DNA of 64,000 nt from Mucilaginibacter sp. OK098 (GTDB lineage: Bacteria; Bacteroidota; Bacteroidia; Sphingobacteriales; Sphingobacteriaceae). Each line of letters begins with the position of its first letter. Position 1 is the stretch's first letter. The notes beneath the pieces were generated by a model that was not told the origin of the DNA, made no database searches, and was given only the letters and a program-made list of their open reading frames with translations. Shown piece by piece: positions 8,978 to 17,710 of this stretch. The DNA lies in the NCBI RefSeq assembly GCF_900142915.1, contig NZ_FRCM01000004.1, positions 469,641-533,640 on the forward strand. The letters are read 5' to 3'. The position numbers and the translations under genes were made by a program.

Positions 8978-10168
8978 TTATATTTTAAGCCTGATCCTTC
9001 GTTTTTCAAGTACGCCAGTTATAAGGATAACGATAAATGATATGGCAAATGAGCGGATGATACCGCCAGTACCTTCATCTAAAAATTCCGGATACCTGAA
9101 ATGCACCAGCGACATTAAAGCGACTAATAAATATGGTATCAGATAACAGGTTAACGTGCTTGTGCCTGCCGGTTTAATAATTTTAAACCAGTTTGCTTTG
9201 CCTTTAACATCAACCAGGAATATAATAAGCTCAAACATTATTATGCCAATGCCAGTGCATAAAAAGATCCACGCAGGTGTTGAGTGGATTTTTGAGATCC
9301 CCTGAGTATATGGCCTTACAAAAAAGCCCAGTCCTATTAATGCGGCGCCTAAAACTGTAAATGCCGGCCATAACCACTTGTAACTTCCTTTCGCAATTAT
9401 TTTTGAATACAATAACGATACTACCACACCAAACATCATCAAAGCTGCACAGGAGCCATCTTTAATTACCCAGATCTTAAGGCGAAGCATTTCGCCATTA
9501 ATAACTGGCCTGCCATGAACAATAAGATTTACAGCAACCAGTAATAAAAGAGCAATAATCAATCCTGTAAAGTTGCCTTTTATCAGCAGGTATATGCCTG
9601 AACAAACCAGGTACGCCCAGCCTATAAGGCCAAGAATGCCCCACCATGACGGTTCAAGCCAGCGGGTGCCTCCATCTTCGGCAACACCTTTGTATAAAAA
9701 TGCCAGGACAGCAATAATTACGATACCGGTACCTATTAAGGCATATCGTTTTGTTTTAGCAAGCGTTTCGGGATAATCCATCCAGATTAAAAAGAAACTT
9801 ATGGTTAGCAGCAATTCCCAAACAGGTAAAGGTAAAAAAGCTTGCTTGCTGTATTCTTCCATATTAACATGAAAAAAGCCCATTACTATTAGCGCAAATG
9901 ACCGTAACAGGATATAACCGGCTATTGAGACGAAGGAATTACCCTTTTCAATTCGCCTGCCTATGGCTAAAGGAATGGATAAGCCGGCTATAAACAGGAA
10001 TAAAGGAAAAATTGTATCGGCAAAGTGCATCCCGTCTTCAGATCCTTTAACATGATCAATCCATTTGGGTACATGGCTCACACCACTCAGATCATTAACA
10101 AATATCATGAAAAACATATTGATGGCGCGGAGCACATCAATAGACAGGAGGCGTTTCGGCTGAAGCAT
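8978..10168 (-). CDS. DUF5009/HGSNAT-like multi-span acyltransferase
   Basis: A 396-aa integral membrane protein with about ten hydrophobic segments. The N-terminus (RLLSIDVLRAINMFFMIFVND, about residues 6-26) and the following HFADTIFPLFLFIAGLSIPLAIG are hallmarks of the DUF5009 / heparan-alpha-glucosaminide N-acetyltransferase (YeiB-related) group, which acetylates amino sugars across a membrane using acetyl-CoA. Whether the bacterial members acetylate glycans is inferred from the eukaryotic relative. The gene is alone on the minus strand with no evident operon partner. A role in periplasmic glycan modification would suit a window rich in glycan genes. Confidence 0.75.
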   Translation of the reverse strand: MLQPKRLLSIDVLRAINMFFMIFVNDLSGVSHVPKWIDHVKGSEDGMHFADTIFPLFLFIAGLSIPLAIGRRIEKGNSFVSIAGYILLRSFALIVMGFFHVNMEEYSKQAFLPLPVWELLLTISFFLIWMDYPETLAKTKRYALIGTGIVIIAVLAFLYKGVAEDGGTRWLEPSWWGILGLIGWAYLVCSGIYLLIKGNFTGLIIALLLLVAVNLIVHGRPVINGEMLRLKIWVIKDGSCAALMMFGVVVSLLYSKIIAKGSYKWLWPAFTVLGAALIGLGFFVRPYTQGISKIHSTPAWIFLCTGIGIIMFELIIFLVDVKGKANWFKIIKPAGTSTLTCYLIPYLLVALMSLVHFRYPEFLDEGTGGIIRSFAISFIVILITGVLEKRRIRLKI

Positions 10169-10647
10169 TGTAAAGGGTTTAATCAGGTTAATAGAAATAC
10201 TGATTTAAATATAGGAGGTATAGTTCAGATTTTCATGTATCGTTTTTGTTATATTTATAAAAGCGGGGGCATCTTTTTAAAATACACAAGCAAAGTGCAG
10301 GAAAGATGAAATTTCAGTAGTGTTTTTGTAGTATGGATATAATTTCATCCATCGGGCATTTCCGCATGTAAACCAAGGCTGGTTGAGCATTATTGCAATG
10401 ACGCCTTTTTTAGCCAATCAGCAGAAAAGACAAAACAATAGAAGAACTATCTACATTATTACACGGCAAAAGCCTGCGATAATGCGATATAGTAAAGGCA
10501 AAGGGAATGCTTTCCGGTAATCAGGAATGATTATCAGCGGGAATTATTCTCCAAAAAAAAGTAAACTAAGACCAAAGGCAAGCCGGGAAAGGTCTTTCAG
10601 ACCAATAGCACTGCAAATAAGAATTGTTTACACAGGTAGTGATAGAG
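10169..10647. other. Intergenic region, nothing recognised
   Basis: About 480 bp upstream of the DUF5009 gene and downstream of the RRM gene. I see no conserved palindrome, no credible small ORF and no RNA motif. Confidence 0.35.
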
Positions 10648-10684
10648 AGTAAAGGACCTCACCAAGTAGCTAAGGTCCTTTACT
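10648..10684 (-). terminator. Hairpin after the RRM gene
   Basis: AGTAAAGGACCT and its perfect 12-bp complement are separated by a 13-nt loop, 12 bp after the stop codon of the minus-strand RRM gene. There is no strong U-tract on the minus strand, so it may protect the 3' end of the mRNA as much as terminate it. Confidence 0.6.
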
Positions 10685-10695
10685 TATATTTTATA

Positions 10696-11100
10696 TTACC
10701 AACGGCTACCACCGCCGCCACCGCCACGGTTGTTATCCCTTGAGTAACCGCCGCCACCGCCGCTTCCGCCACGGTTACCGCCGCCGCCATAGCCGCCACC
10801 GCCACCGCGATTGCCACCATAACCACCGCCGCCACCGCTTCTGCGATCGTTCGGTTTCTTTTCTTCTGCCTGGCTTACCGCAATTGATCTGCCTTTAACA
10901 TCAGCGCCGTTTAATCCGGTGATCGCTTTTTGAGCGGCCTCATCGTCTGACATTTCTACAAAGCCGAAACCTTTGCTTCTGCCGGTTTCTCTATCACTAA
11001 TTAATTTTACGGTGCTTACTTCACCATAGGCTTCGAAAAGCTCTCTTAAATCGGCTTCCTCTAATGAGAATGGAAGACTTCCTACGAATATGTTCATCAA
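10696..11100 (-). CDS. Glycine-rich RRM RNA-binding protein
   Basis: A 134-aa protein with one RNA-recognition motif at residues 3-80. RNP2 is IFVGSL (residues 4-9) and RNP1 is KGFGFVEM (residues 43-50). An acidic helix (EEADLRELFEAYG) precedes the second strand. The C-terminal 45 residues are a low-complexity Gly/Arg/Tyr tail with GGYGG and NRGG units, like the cold-inducible RNA-binding proteins of cyanobacteria and plants. Bacteroidota use such proteins as RNA chaperones, often cold-induced. A TATATTTG promoter lies about 50 bp upstream and a hairpin follows the stop. The start is the first of two adjacent Met codons; the second is equally possible. Confidence 0.92.
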   Translation of the reverse strand: MMNIFVGSLPFSLEEADLRELFEAYGEVSTVKLISDRETGRSKGFGFVEMSDDEAAQKAITGLNGADVKGRSIAVSQAEEKKPNDRRSGGGGGYGGNRGGGGGYGGGGNRGGSGGGGGYSRDNNRGGGGGGSRW

Positions 11101-11153
11101 AATTTAATTTATTACGGGCAAGTCTACTTTGCTTACCATCTTTTTATTAACAT

Positions 11154-11161
11154 CAAATATA
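11154..11161 (-). promoter_or_regulatory. Candidate -7 box of the RRM gene
   Basis: On the minus strand the sequence reads TATATTTG, an exact match to the Bacteroidota -7 consensus TAnnTTTG, about 53 bp upstream of the RRM start. A -33 TTTG at the usual spacing is not evident. Confidence 0.4.
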
Positions 11162-11225
11162 GTAATAGATATTTTATACTTACTGCAACTATTTACAAAT
11201 ACACGTAAGTTATTTTAAAAATTTA

Positions 11226-11678
11226 TTAAATAACCTGTTTTATGTGATATATTTTGTCGTTCAACTTAAACTCAACCCCCTTTTTTTGCCCCAAAAGCTT
11301 TAAACCAATTGGCGAAGCCGGTGAAATGGCAAAAAACTGTTCATTATTAACAGTTAACACTCCGGCACTTACGGCAATATAAAAATTACCGCTGCCGGTT
11401 AAAACTACGCTCCCAGTCTCGGCTTTATCAGTAACCGCATCCGGGCTTATCTTATTCAAGGCTACCTTTAATTTATTGGCTTCGTTTAGCTGCATCATAT
11501 TCCGGTCGGTTTCCTGCTGCGCCATTTCACGCCCGGTTTCGTATTTATCACCCGCACTGCTCTTCGTATCATCTGTAGATGCTTTCTGGGCATCATTAAT
11601 AGCCTGCTGGGCGGCATCCATACGCATTTGCACATAGCTAAGACATTGGTTGTATAATTCCTTTTTAAGATCGCTCAT
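11226..11678 (-). CDS. GreA/GreB-like C-terminal-domain protein
   Basis: A 150-aa protein with an N-terminal helical region (about residues 1-75, rich in Gln, Ala and charged residues, coiled-coil-like) and a C-terminal beta domain (TGSVVLTGSGNFYIAVSAGV, then FFAISPASPIGLKLLGQKKG, then FKLNDKIYHIKQVI) that resembles the GreA/GreB/Rnk FKBP-like domain, including the SPxSPIGxxLLGxKxG signature. By analogy it may bind RNA polymerase. Such proteins are often labelled 3-oxoacyl-ACP synthase in Bacteroidota databases, which the sequence does not support. The coiled coil lacks the paired acidic tip residues that I would expect of a true cleavage factor, so an anti-pausing or Rnk-like role is only an inference. 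Confidence 0.65.
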   Translation of the reverse strand: MSDLKKELYNQCLSYVQMRMDAAQQAINDAQKASTDDTKSSAGDKYETGREMAQQETDRNMMQLNEANKLKVALNKISPDAVTDKAETGSVVLTGSGNFYIAVSAGVLTVNNEQFFAISPASPIGLKLLGQKKGVEFKLNDKIYHIKQVI

Positions 11679-12190
11679 GTTTTTTGTAGTCCGAAAGTCG
11701 GAAAAGTCCGAAAGTCCGAAAGATAGTTTTTTTAGTCGGAAAGTCTGGAAAGCCAGTAAAGACTGAGAGAAAAAGGTTTGATGATTTTATAAAAGCCCGA
11801 AAAATTTACAGGATAGCATCTTCCGGACTTTCGGACTTCCTCCAAATACGAAAACCCCCTTGCACTCGCTGCTTGGGGGCTTTCAACCTAAACCTTATCA
11901 CAATTATAAATGCGAGAATGCATTTATATTACACTACTAACGCAATAAGTAAGGTGATGTTTTATTGAATTAAAAAAACTTACCATTTTATGATAATTTA
12001 TTTTTTCCTCGCTTTGTAATTGTAGCTTAATAGTTTCCCCGATAAAAAACAGCCAGACACCTCCCCAGTTAAAAAACATACACTATTAAGCAAAAAAATC
12101 ACAATCTGGTCAAACAATGCATTTAATATTTTGTTGTAACAAGGCAATAATATATTACGCCACTTTTAAGTGTGCAAAAAATTAAAGGCC
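11679..12190. repeat. Intergenic region with AGTCCGAAAG repeats and a hairpin
   Basis: At 11689-11725 several direct copies of a GTCCGAAAG unit occur, and an inverted version (CGGACTTTCGGACTT) lies at 11823-11838, so the two could fold together. At 11855-11879 CCCCC and GGGGG flank a 15-nt loop; read on the minus strand this is followed by TTTT, a terminator shape that could serve the esterase gene upstream. Nothing else is recognised. Confidence 0.45.
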
Positions 12191-12295
12191 ATGAATAAAA
12201 CCTACAAAAAAACCAAATTAAAGGATTATAAAACCACCTTATTGCTCCTTTCACTTTTATTGATAGTTATGAGTATTTTTATAATATTCCACTAA
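12191..12295 (+). CDS. Possible 34-aa single-span membrane peptide
   Basis: ATG at 12191 opens a 34-codon frame: a strongly basic N-terminus with seven Lys in the first 14 residues (MNKTYKKTKLKDYK), then one hydrophobic span (TLLLLSLLLIVMSIFIIF), then His and stop. Positive-inside charge followed by one span is typical of small inner-membrane peptides, whether regulators or type-I-toxin-like. It lies on the plus strand between two minus-strand genes, with an AT-rich promoter-like upstream region. No homologue is known to me. The amino-acid pattern is better than chance, but expression is unproven. Confidence 0.4.
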   Translation: MNKTYKKTKLKDYKTTLLLLSLLLIVMSIFIIFH

Positions 12296-12328
12296 AAACC
12301 ACCTAAAAGAAGATAATTAATTAGCGGA

Positions 12329-13168
12329 TTACAGGTAAGAGGCAAAAAACTTTAGCGACTGGGTAATATGCCTGGCCCAGTATGTCCATTCGTGGCCGCC
12401 GGGGTGTTCTTCATACAAATGCAACATGCCTTCTTTGTCCATTTTTTTATGAAGGCTCCGGTTATAATTTATTAGCAGGTCGCTGGTGCCACAATCAAAA
12501 CGTACCGGTGGTAATTGTTTACGGTAGTGTAAAAAGGTTTCAAACACGTCCTCGTCTTTTATATTGTCCTGCGCATATCGTTTTAGCGATTCCGCGGCAA
12601 AGAATTTTATTTGTGGTAAGCTGGTGATTGATGAGTGTCCTGAGATGGCTCTGAATTTATTGCCATATTTAGCCCCGATCCGCAATGCGCCAAAGCCCCC
12701 CATTGACATACCCGAAATAAACAACGGCGAATGCTTGTTAACGCCTTTTATGCATTCGGCCAAAGCATCAGGCACATCCTCGGCTATCCACTTTTCAAAA
12801 TTATACCCATCAATTGGCAGGAAAGCCGAACCATCGCCCCACATCCCGTCTGAGGGCATTGCGATTATCATTGGGGGCAGCTCTCCACTTTCAATAAGTT
12901 CCTGGGTTTTTAAATGTACGCCGGAACTATAGGGCCAGCTCCATGCACTGCCATAAACGCCATGTAAAAGTATTACTACAGGTAAAGTATCAGTACTTAC
13001 AGTACCGGGCGGAACATAAACACAAATATCGCCCCTGCCTTTAAGGTTCGGAGTTTTTACGGTTATAAAACGGAGATTATTGCTTTCAAACGAAGGATTT
13101 GATATTTCTAAAGTCTTAAATCTGGGCATGGGTAAAACAAGTTCCGGTCTGATCCTGAATGTGATCAT
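12329..13168 (-). CDS. Alpha/beta-hydrolase esterase (esterase-D/FGH-like)
   Basis: A 279-aa alpha/beta-hydrolase without a signal peptide. The fold begins with VVILLHGVYGSAWSW (oxyanion region). The nucleophile elbow is GMSMGG (Ser at about residue 175), the acid lies in DCGTSD and the His in the HPGGHEW segment near the C-terminus, a complete triad. The layout (tributyrin-esterase / S-formylglutathione-hydrolase type, PF00756) is used by acetyl- and feruloyl-esterases that strip acyl groups from plant polysaccharides, and also by general carboxylesterases. The next gene is a divergent GH13 enzyme, which fits a role in carbohydrate ester cleavage, but the substrate is not known. Confidence 0.8.
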   Translation of the reverse strand: MITFRIRPELVLPMPRFKTLEISNPSFESNNLRFITVKTPNLKGRGDICVYVPPGTVSTDTLPVVILLHGVYGSAWSWPYSSGVHLKTQELIESGELPPMIIAMPSDGMWGDGSAFLPIDGYNFEKWIAEDVPDALAECIKGVNKHSPLFISGMSMGGFGALRIGAKYGNKFRAISGHSSITSLPQIKFFAAESLKRYAQDNIKDEDVFETFLHYRKQLPPVRFDCGTSDLLINYNRSLHKKMDKEGMLHLYEEHPGGHEWTYWARHITQSLKFFASYL

Positions 13169-13511
13169 TAAATGTAATTGAAAGTGTTATTTTTAGTGTG
13201 TGGTAATTGTATTTTAAAATGGTAACGTATTGTTTTAACAAATCGCTACACTTGTTAAGAAATCATTGCGGCAGCTTTTTCATATAAATTTCAGCATAGA
13301 AAGGATAGCACAAAATAACCATTATTAATCGGTTAAAAGATGTGCAAATTGTTTATTTACTGGCGAATCTTATTCATTATTGCCATACTTCAATAAATTG
13401 CAGGCTATAGCTGCAATATTTTAATGATAAAATTTGCCATTATTATACTAAATTCCGCATTGTTTTTTCTTTAAAGGATGTATACTTTCAGCCTGCCAAT
13501 TAAACACCCGG
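13169..13511. other. Divergent promoter region of esterase and GH13 genes
   Basis: A 343-bp AT-rich stretch. On the plus strand TTG at 13460-13462 and TATACTTT at 13481-13488 are separated by 18 bp, close to the Bacteroidota layout of TTTG and TAnnTTTG, and would start transcription about 15-20 bp upstream of the GH13 ATG. No obvious operator is visible. Confidence 0.4.
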
Positions 13512-15080
13512 ATGAAACCTAAAGCAGTAATAATTACGCTGTTGCTATGCATTTTAACGATCAGCAATAGCATAGCTTTTAAGCCTAAACAAAACAGGAA
13601 CCGTGAGGAGATCATTTATCACATTTTTCAACGAAGCTTTTATGACAGCAACGGCGATTTACATGGCGATTTGAACGGCATCCATCAAAAACTGGATTAC
13701 CTGCAAAAGCTTGGGGTTACGGCTATATTACTTACCCCTTTATACGAGTCGGTTTTCTATCATAACTATTTCTCAAGCGATTTCAAGAAGATAGACCCCA
13801 GGTATGGCACATTAAACGACTATTTAAGCCTTGTAAAAGACCTGCACCATCGCGGCATGAAGTTTTATATGGATATGGAGACCCAGTATGTTACTGATGA
13901 CCACATATGGTGGAAGGACGGGCTGAATAACCTGAACTCGCCCTATAGCGATTTTATTATTTATGACGATAAGGCACACGCAAAGCCAACTACCATTGTA
14001 TACAACCTTGAAGGATTAAAAGGTTATGATGATGTTTACCGCAAAATAACTACCGTTAATTTAAACAGTCCGAAAGTGCTTGAGTATAATTACCAGCTTT
14101 TTAAATACTGGATGGATCCTAATGGCGATGGTAATTTTGACGATGGTGTTGATGGCTTCAGGCTTGACCATATGATGGATGACCTGGACGGCAAGCATAT
14201 TATGCCGCATTTGTTTGATACCTTCTGGAACCCTTTATTAAGCAAACTAAGGCTGGTAAATCCAAAGATAAATATAGTAGCCGAGCAGGCCCAGTGGCTA
14301 TCATTAGGCTTGGATTATTTACAGCATGGCGGTGTCGACAGGGTGTTCGCATTCCGGCTGGCATACGCCATCCGGTCGTTCAATAAAAAGATGCTGACTG
14401 AAAATGCCGACTCAACTTTTACGGCTACGCCAGCGGATAAGCAACAAATAGTATTTATTGAGAACCATGATACCCCCAGGTTTAGCTATGGGGTAAAAGG
14501 AGATGTAGATAAATTAAAGATAGGCGCCGCCCTAAACCTGCTGATAGGCGGTGTCCCCTCAATTTATTACGGCCAAGAGTTAGGAATGACCGGCACCAGC
14601 GCAGCCTTTGGGGCTACCGATGCAAACGAGATCCCTGATCGTGAGGCTTTTGAATGGTATAAGACAGACCAGGGCAAAGGCATGGCTTACTGGTACAAAC
14701 AAACAGGCCCGCATAAGGATACTTTCAATAATGATAAGCCAAACGATGGCGTCTCACTCGAAGAAGAACAGAATGAGCCAAACTCGCTCTGGAACTTTTA
14801 CCGGCAGATGATAGCCCTCCGCAAAGCAAACCCGGTTATATCAACAGGAGCCTATAAAACATTGCAAAATGATAACGACCAGGTTTTCTCATTTATCCGA
14901 TACAATGGCAATAAACAGGTTATAGTAGCCGTAAATTTATCTGGTAAACCCGTTAGTGCAAACATTACTCACGAAGATAACAACGGCTTAAAGGTGCTGT
15001 TTGGCACAGCTAAAGCTGTTATAAGCGGCAATTCAATAGCTGTAAGTATCCCTGCTTATGGCGTTGAGGTTTGGAACTAA
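13512..15080 (+). CDS. Secreted GH13 alpha-amylase-family enzyme
   Basis: A 522-aa glycoside hydrolase family 13 protein with a signal peptide (hydrophobic residues 6-22). The (beta/alpha)8 barrel regions are intact: region II is DGFRLDH with nucleophile Asp219, region III has the acid/base Glu258 in NIVAEQAQW, and region IV is ENHD (His319, Asp320). The segment DPNGDGNFDDGVDG (202-215) resembles a calcium loop. Residues from about 440 form the C-terminal beta-sandwich typical of GH13. It should cleave or transfer alpha-glucosyl linkages in the periplasm (alpha-amylase, neopullulanase or oligoglucosidase); the exact specificity cannot be read. The esterase gene is divergent, and no susCD lies next to it. 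Confidence 0.9.
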   Translation: MKPKAVIITLLLCILTISNSIAFKPKQNRNREEIIYHIFQRSFYDSNGDLHGDLNGIHQKLDYLQKLGVTAILLTPLYESVFYHNYFSSDFKKIDPRYGTLNDYLSLVKDLHHRGMKFYMDMETQYVTDDHIWWKDGLNNLNSPYSDFIIYDDKAHAKPTTIVYNLEGLKGYDDVYRKITTVNLNSPKVLEYNYQLFKYWMDPNGDGNFDDGVDGFRLDHMMDDLDGKHIMPHLFDTFWNPLLSKLRLVNPKINIVAEQAQWLSLGLDYLQHGGVDRVFAFRLAYAIRSFNKKMLTENADSTFTATPADKQQIVFIENHDTPRFSYGVKGDVDKLKIGAALNLLIGGVPSIYYGQELGMTGTSAAFGATDANEIPDREAFEWYKTDQGKGMAYWYKQTGPHKDTFNNDKPNDGVSLEEEQNEPNSLWNFYRQMIALRKANPVISTGAYKTLQNDNDQVFSFIRYNGNKQVIVAVNLSGKPVSANITHEDNNGLKVLFGTAKAVISGNSIAVSIPAYGVEVWN

Positions 15081-15190
15081 GATTCATAGGATTAAAAGAT
15101 TGCAGGATTATACGATTGCTGTTTTTCTTGACTCTTGTCTCTTGTTTTCTTGACTCTTATTTCCTGACTCTTACTTCCCGAGTTAATTCC

Positions 15191-16087
15191 TCACGCCATC
15201 ATATTATCATCTGCTTCATCAAAACTGCTTATAAACTTTTTGCGGTAATTAAGCGGGCTGAGGTGCATTTTCACCTTAAACATTTTGTAAAAATGGGAAA
15301 CATCACCAAAACCGCTTTCAAAGGCAATTACTGATATAGGTTTATCTGTTTGTACCAGCTGTTGTAAAGCATAATTAAGGCGGTACTCAATTATGGTTTC
15401 CATAAAGGTTTTGCGGGTTATTTTTTTAAAGTATTTGCAAAAGGCGTTGGTGGTCATGTTGGCAATACCCGCTGCAACATCCAGCGAAACCGGTTGCCTG
15501 AAATTTTCAACCAGATAAGCAAACACCGGGTTTATGCGTTCCTGTTCGGCAAGGGAGCGTTCTGCAATTACCTGGTTTTGGTCCAGTTGAGTATATTCGG
15601 CAGATTGTGCCAGCCGCTGTAATATTTCCAGCAGGCCTACCAGCTTTCTAAAGCTACTTTCTTCCCTGTTTAATGCCAGCAGGCTTTGGTTAACAACTTT
15701 TTGTGTCTCGCCATTAAAGCTTATACCGCTCCCGCTCTTTTGAAAAAGACGCTGGATATGTTGCAATTCGTTTTTATTAAAGAAATCATCGCCCAAAAAA
15801 GCGCCGTCAAATTGTACCACAATAGCGCTTGCCTGGGCCTGCGCTTTTCTATCGGGATCAAGCTTCCAGCAATGGGGGAGATTGGGGCCGATGAACACAA
15901 GATCACCACTGGCAAAATTTTGCATATGGCTGCCAACGTAGCGTTTGCCGGCACCCTCCAAAATATAGGTAAGCTCATATTCAGCATGAAAATGATAAGG
16001 CGCATCAAAACCAAAGCTATCGAACTTGCGGAACAGGAACGATTGGCCATTTGCAGGTTGCAAGATCTCATACGAGGCCTTTATCAT
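15191..16087 (-). CDS. AraC-family transcription regulator with cupin sensor
   Basis: A 298-aa regulator. Residues 1-150 form a cupin-like sensor (YHFHAEYELTYILEGAGKRYVG, then SGDLVFIGPNLPHCW), typical of sugar-sensing AraC/RhaS proteins, and residues about 195-288 hold the two helix-turn-helix motifs (LDVAAGIANMTTNAFCKYFK and ISVIAFESGFGDVSHFYKMF). It is divergent from a phytanoyl-CoA-dioxygenase-like gene 124 bp away, its likely target. A perfect 9-bp inverted repeat begins on its own start codon, which suggests autoregulation. The start is fixed by the first Met; no in-frame upstream Met fits better. Confidence 0.88.
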   Translation of the reverse strand: MIKASYEILQPANGQSFLFRKFDSFGFDAPYHFHAEYELTYILEGAGKRYVGSHMQNFASGDLVFIGPNLPHCWKLDPDRKAQAQASAIVVQFDGAFLGDDFFNKNELQHIQRLFQKSGSGISFNGETQKVVNQSLLALNREESSFRKLVGLLEILQRLAQSAEYTQLDQNQVIAERSLAEQERINPVFAYLVENFRQPVSLDVAAGIANMTTNAFCKYFKKITRKTFMETIIEYRLNYALQQLVQTDKPISVIAFESGFGDVSHFYKMFKVKMHLSPLNYRKKFISSFDEADDNMMA

Positions 16088-16116
16088 AGTATATTTTAAT
16101 AATTTTTTATACTATG
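16085..16116. promoter_or_regulatory. Inverted repeat overlapping the AraC start codon
   Basis: CATAGTATA (16085-16093) and TATACTATG (16108-16116) form a perfect 9-bp inverted repeat separated by 14 bp. The CAT at the left end is the complement of the AraC-gene start codon. A palindrome in a regulator's own 5' end is a typical operator position; binding is inferred. Confidence 0.5.
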
Positions 16117-16211
16117 TTAAATATAGGGATAAAATAATCCATAATTACACCATTTAAAACATTTTTTTTTGGTGGAAGTATAATTTACTTTGAGCATAAA
16201 CTAATTAAATT

Positions 16212-17027
16212 ATGAGTAAACAGACTTTGCCATCGCTGGATGACTTTATAAAAACCCCGCAGGGTAACATTGATGAGTTCCAGGAAAAAGGGCATACCCT
16301 TTTTAAAGGAGTGCTTACTGCAGATGAAATAGATATATACCGCCCTGTAATTGTTAACGCTGCGGACAAGTACAATACCGAAAAACGCAAACTGGAAGAC
16401 CGTGATACTTATGGCAAAGCTTTTTTACAAATAATGAACCTGTGGCAAAGTGATGAAGACGCCAGGAGGTTTGTATTGGGAAAACGCATGGCAAAAATAG
16501 CCGCCGACCTGATGGGGGTTAGAAATGTACGACTGTACCATGACCAGGCCTTGTTTAAAGAACCCGGGGGCGGCCCTACCCCCTGGCACCAGGACCAGTA
16601 TTACTGGCCTATTGATACCTTTAACACCATAACCATGTGGATGCCACTGGTTGATATTGATGTAGATATGGGCATGCTTACCTTTGCATCCTGTTCATAT
16701 ACAAAAGGCTCTATATTTAATTTTGAGATCTCGGACGAATCGGAGAGTGCTTATGCCGATTATGTTAATGAAAATGAATTTCAGATAAGCCGCGCAAAAA
16801 CTATGAAGGCCGGCGATGCTACCTGGCACAGGGGATTTACAATGCACCATGCCAACGGCAATAACTCTGATAAAATGCGCGAGGTTATGACTGTTATTTA
16901 TGTTGCCGATGGCGCCCGTGTAACACCTTATAAAAACAGCTGGCAAAAAAACGATCACGAAAAATGGCTGATGGGTGTGCCGATTGGTGAGGAGATCAAT
17001 TCAAAGCTGAACCCGAAGTTGCTTTAG
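16212..17027 (+). CDS. Phytanoyl-CoA-dioxygenase-like Fe(II)/2-oxoglutarate oxygenase
   Basis: A 271-aa cytosolic enzyme of the PhyH family. The metal triad is visible: His126 and Asp128 in PWHQDQYYW and His213 in MHHANGN, with Arg223 in KMREVM placed to bind 2-oxoglutarate. Family members hydroxylate diverse small substrates; Bacteroidota members next to AraC regulators are usually linked to sugars or secondary metabolites, but the substrate is unknown. It is divergent from the AraC gene and probably its target. An IS200-like element follows 38 bp after the stop, and a second copy of the last 28 codons lies beyond that element at 17711-17797. Confidence 0.88.
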   Translation: MSKQTLPSLDDFIKTPQGNIDEFQEKGHTLFKGVLTADEIDIYRPVIVNAADKYNTEKRKLEDRDTYGKAFLQIMNLWQSDEDARRFVLGKRMAKIAADLMGVRNVRLYHDQALFKEPGGGPTPWHQDQYYWPIDTFNTITMWMPLVDIDVDMGMLTFASCSYTKGSIFNFEISDESESAYADYVNENEFQISRAKTMKAGDATWHRGFTMHHANGNNSDKMREVMTVIYVADGARVTPYKNSWQKNDHEKWLMGVPIGEEINSKLNPKLL

Positions 17028-17065
17028 AAAAGGATCATCTTTTTTGTTAATTTAGATTTAAAAAG

Positions 17066-17527
17066 ATGGCCAATACATTTTCACAAATCTACCTTCAATT
17101 TGTTTTTGCAGTAAAAGGCAGGCAAAATTTGATAGCAAAAGAATACAAAGAAGAAGTACATAAATATACTACCTCACTTGTGCAAAACAGGAAGGCTAAA
17201 ATGCTTGCTGTAAATTGCATGCCTGACCATATTCATTTATTTGTAGGCTTTAAACCAACAATTTTAATCTCAGATTTTGTAAAAGAAGTTAAAGTTGAAA
17301 GCAATGAGTTCATAAATAGTAAAAATTGGATAAGAGGAAAATTTAACTGGCAAGAAGGATATGGGGTATTCTCTTATTCTCATTCGCATATTGATGCAGT
17401 AATTAAATATGTAATGAACCAGGAAGCTCACCATCAAAGAAAAACATTTAAACAGGAATATTTAACACTATTAGATAGGTTCGAAGTTCCATTTGAAGAA
17501 AGATTTTTGTTTGATTTTATCGAATAA
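17066..17527 (+). CDS. IS200/IS605-type Y1 transposase (TnpA-like)
   Basis: A 153-aa HUH transposase of near-usual length. The HUH motif is DHIHLFV (His55, His57) and the likely nucleophile is Tyr115 in IKYVMNQEAHH, matching the YxxxQ helix of the IS200 group, so it should be catalytically intact. It acts on single-stranded hairpins. Four short palindromes of the form GCTCC-n-GGAGC follow within 200 bp, and the 3' end of the dioxygenase gene is duplicated on the far side. It could be a solo TnpA (IS200) or a REP-associated transposase; no tnpB is present. Confidence 0.85.
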   Translation: MANTFSQIYLQFVFAVKGRQNLIAKEYKEEVHKYTTSLVQNRKAKMLAVNCMPDHIHLFVGFKPTILISDFVKEVKVESNEFINSKNWIRGKFNWQEGYGVFSYSHSHIDAVIKYVMNQEAHHQRKTFKQEYLTLLDRFEVPFEERFLFDFIE

Positions 17528-17544
17528 CAAAAATAGTTTAAGGA

Positions 17545-17701
17545 GGCTCCTACAGAGCCAAATTGGTTGGTTATTTTTCTATAAACACGTAGCTCCTATG
17601 GAGCTCAGGTTGATTAATAAAGAACCATGTTAACAAATAAGCTCCGGAGGAGCAACCTGTTTGTAGAAAAATTCTACGAATACCCAGGCTCCATCGGAGC
17701 C
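17545..17701. repeat. Cluster of REP-like hairpins behind the IS200-like gene
   Basis: Four near-perfect palindromes with a GGCTCC/GGAGCC core occur at 17545-17559, 17591-17605, 17641-17653 and 17687-17701, plus a GTAGAA-AAA-TTCTAC hairpin at 17663-17677. The regular 35-50 bp spacing and the common core are those of repetitive extragenic palindromes acted on by Y1 transposases. Confidence 0.75.
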
Positions 17702-17710
17702 ACCTTATTC

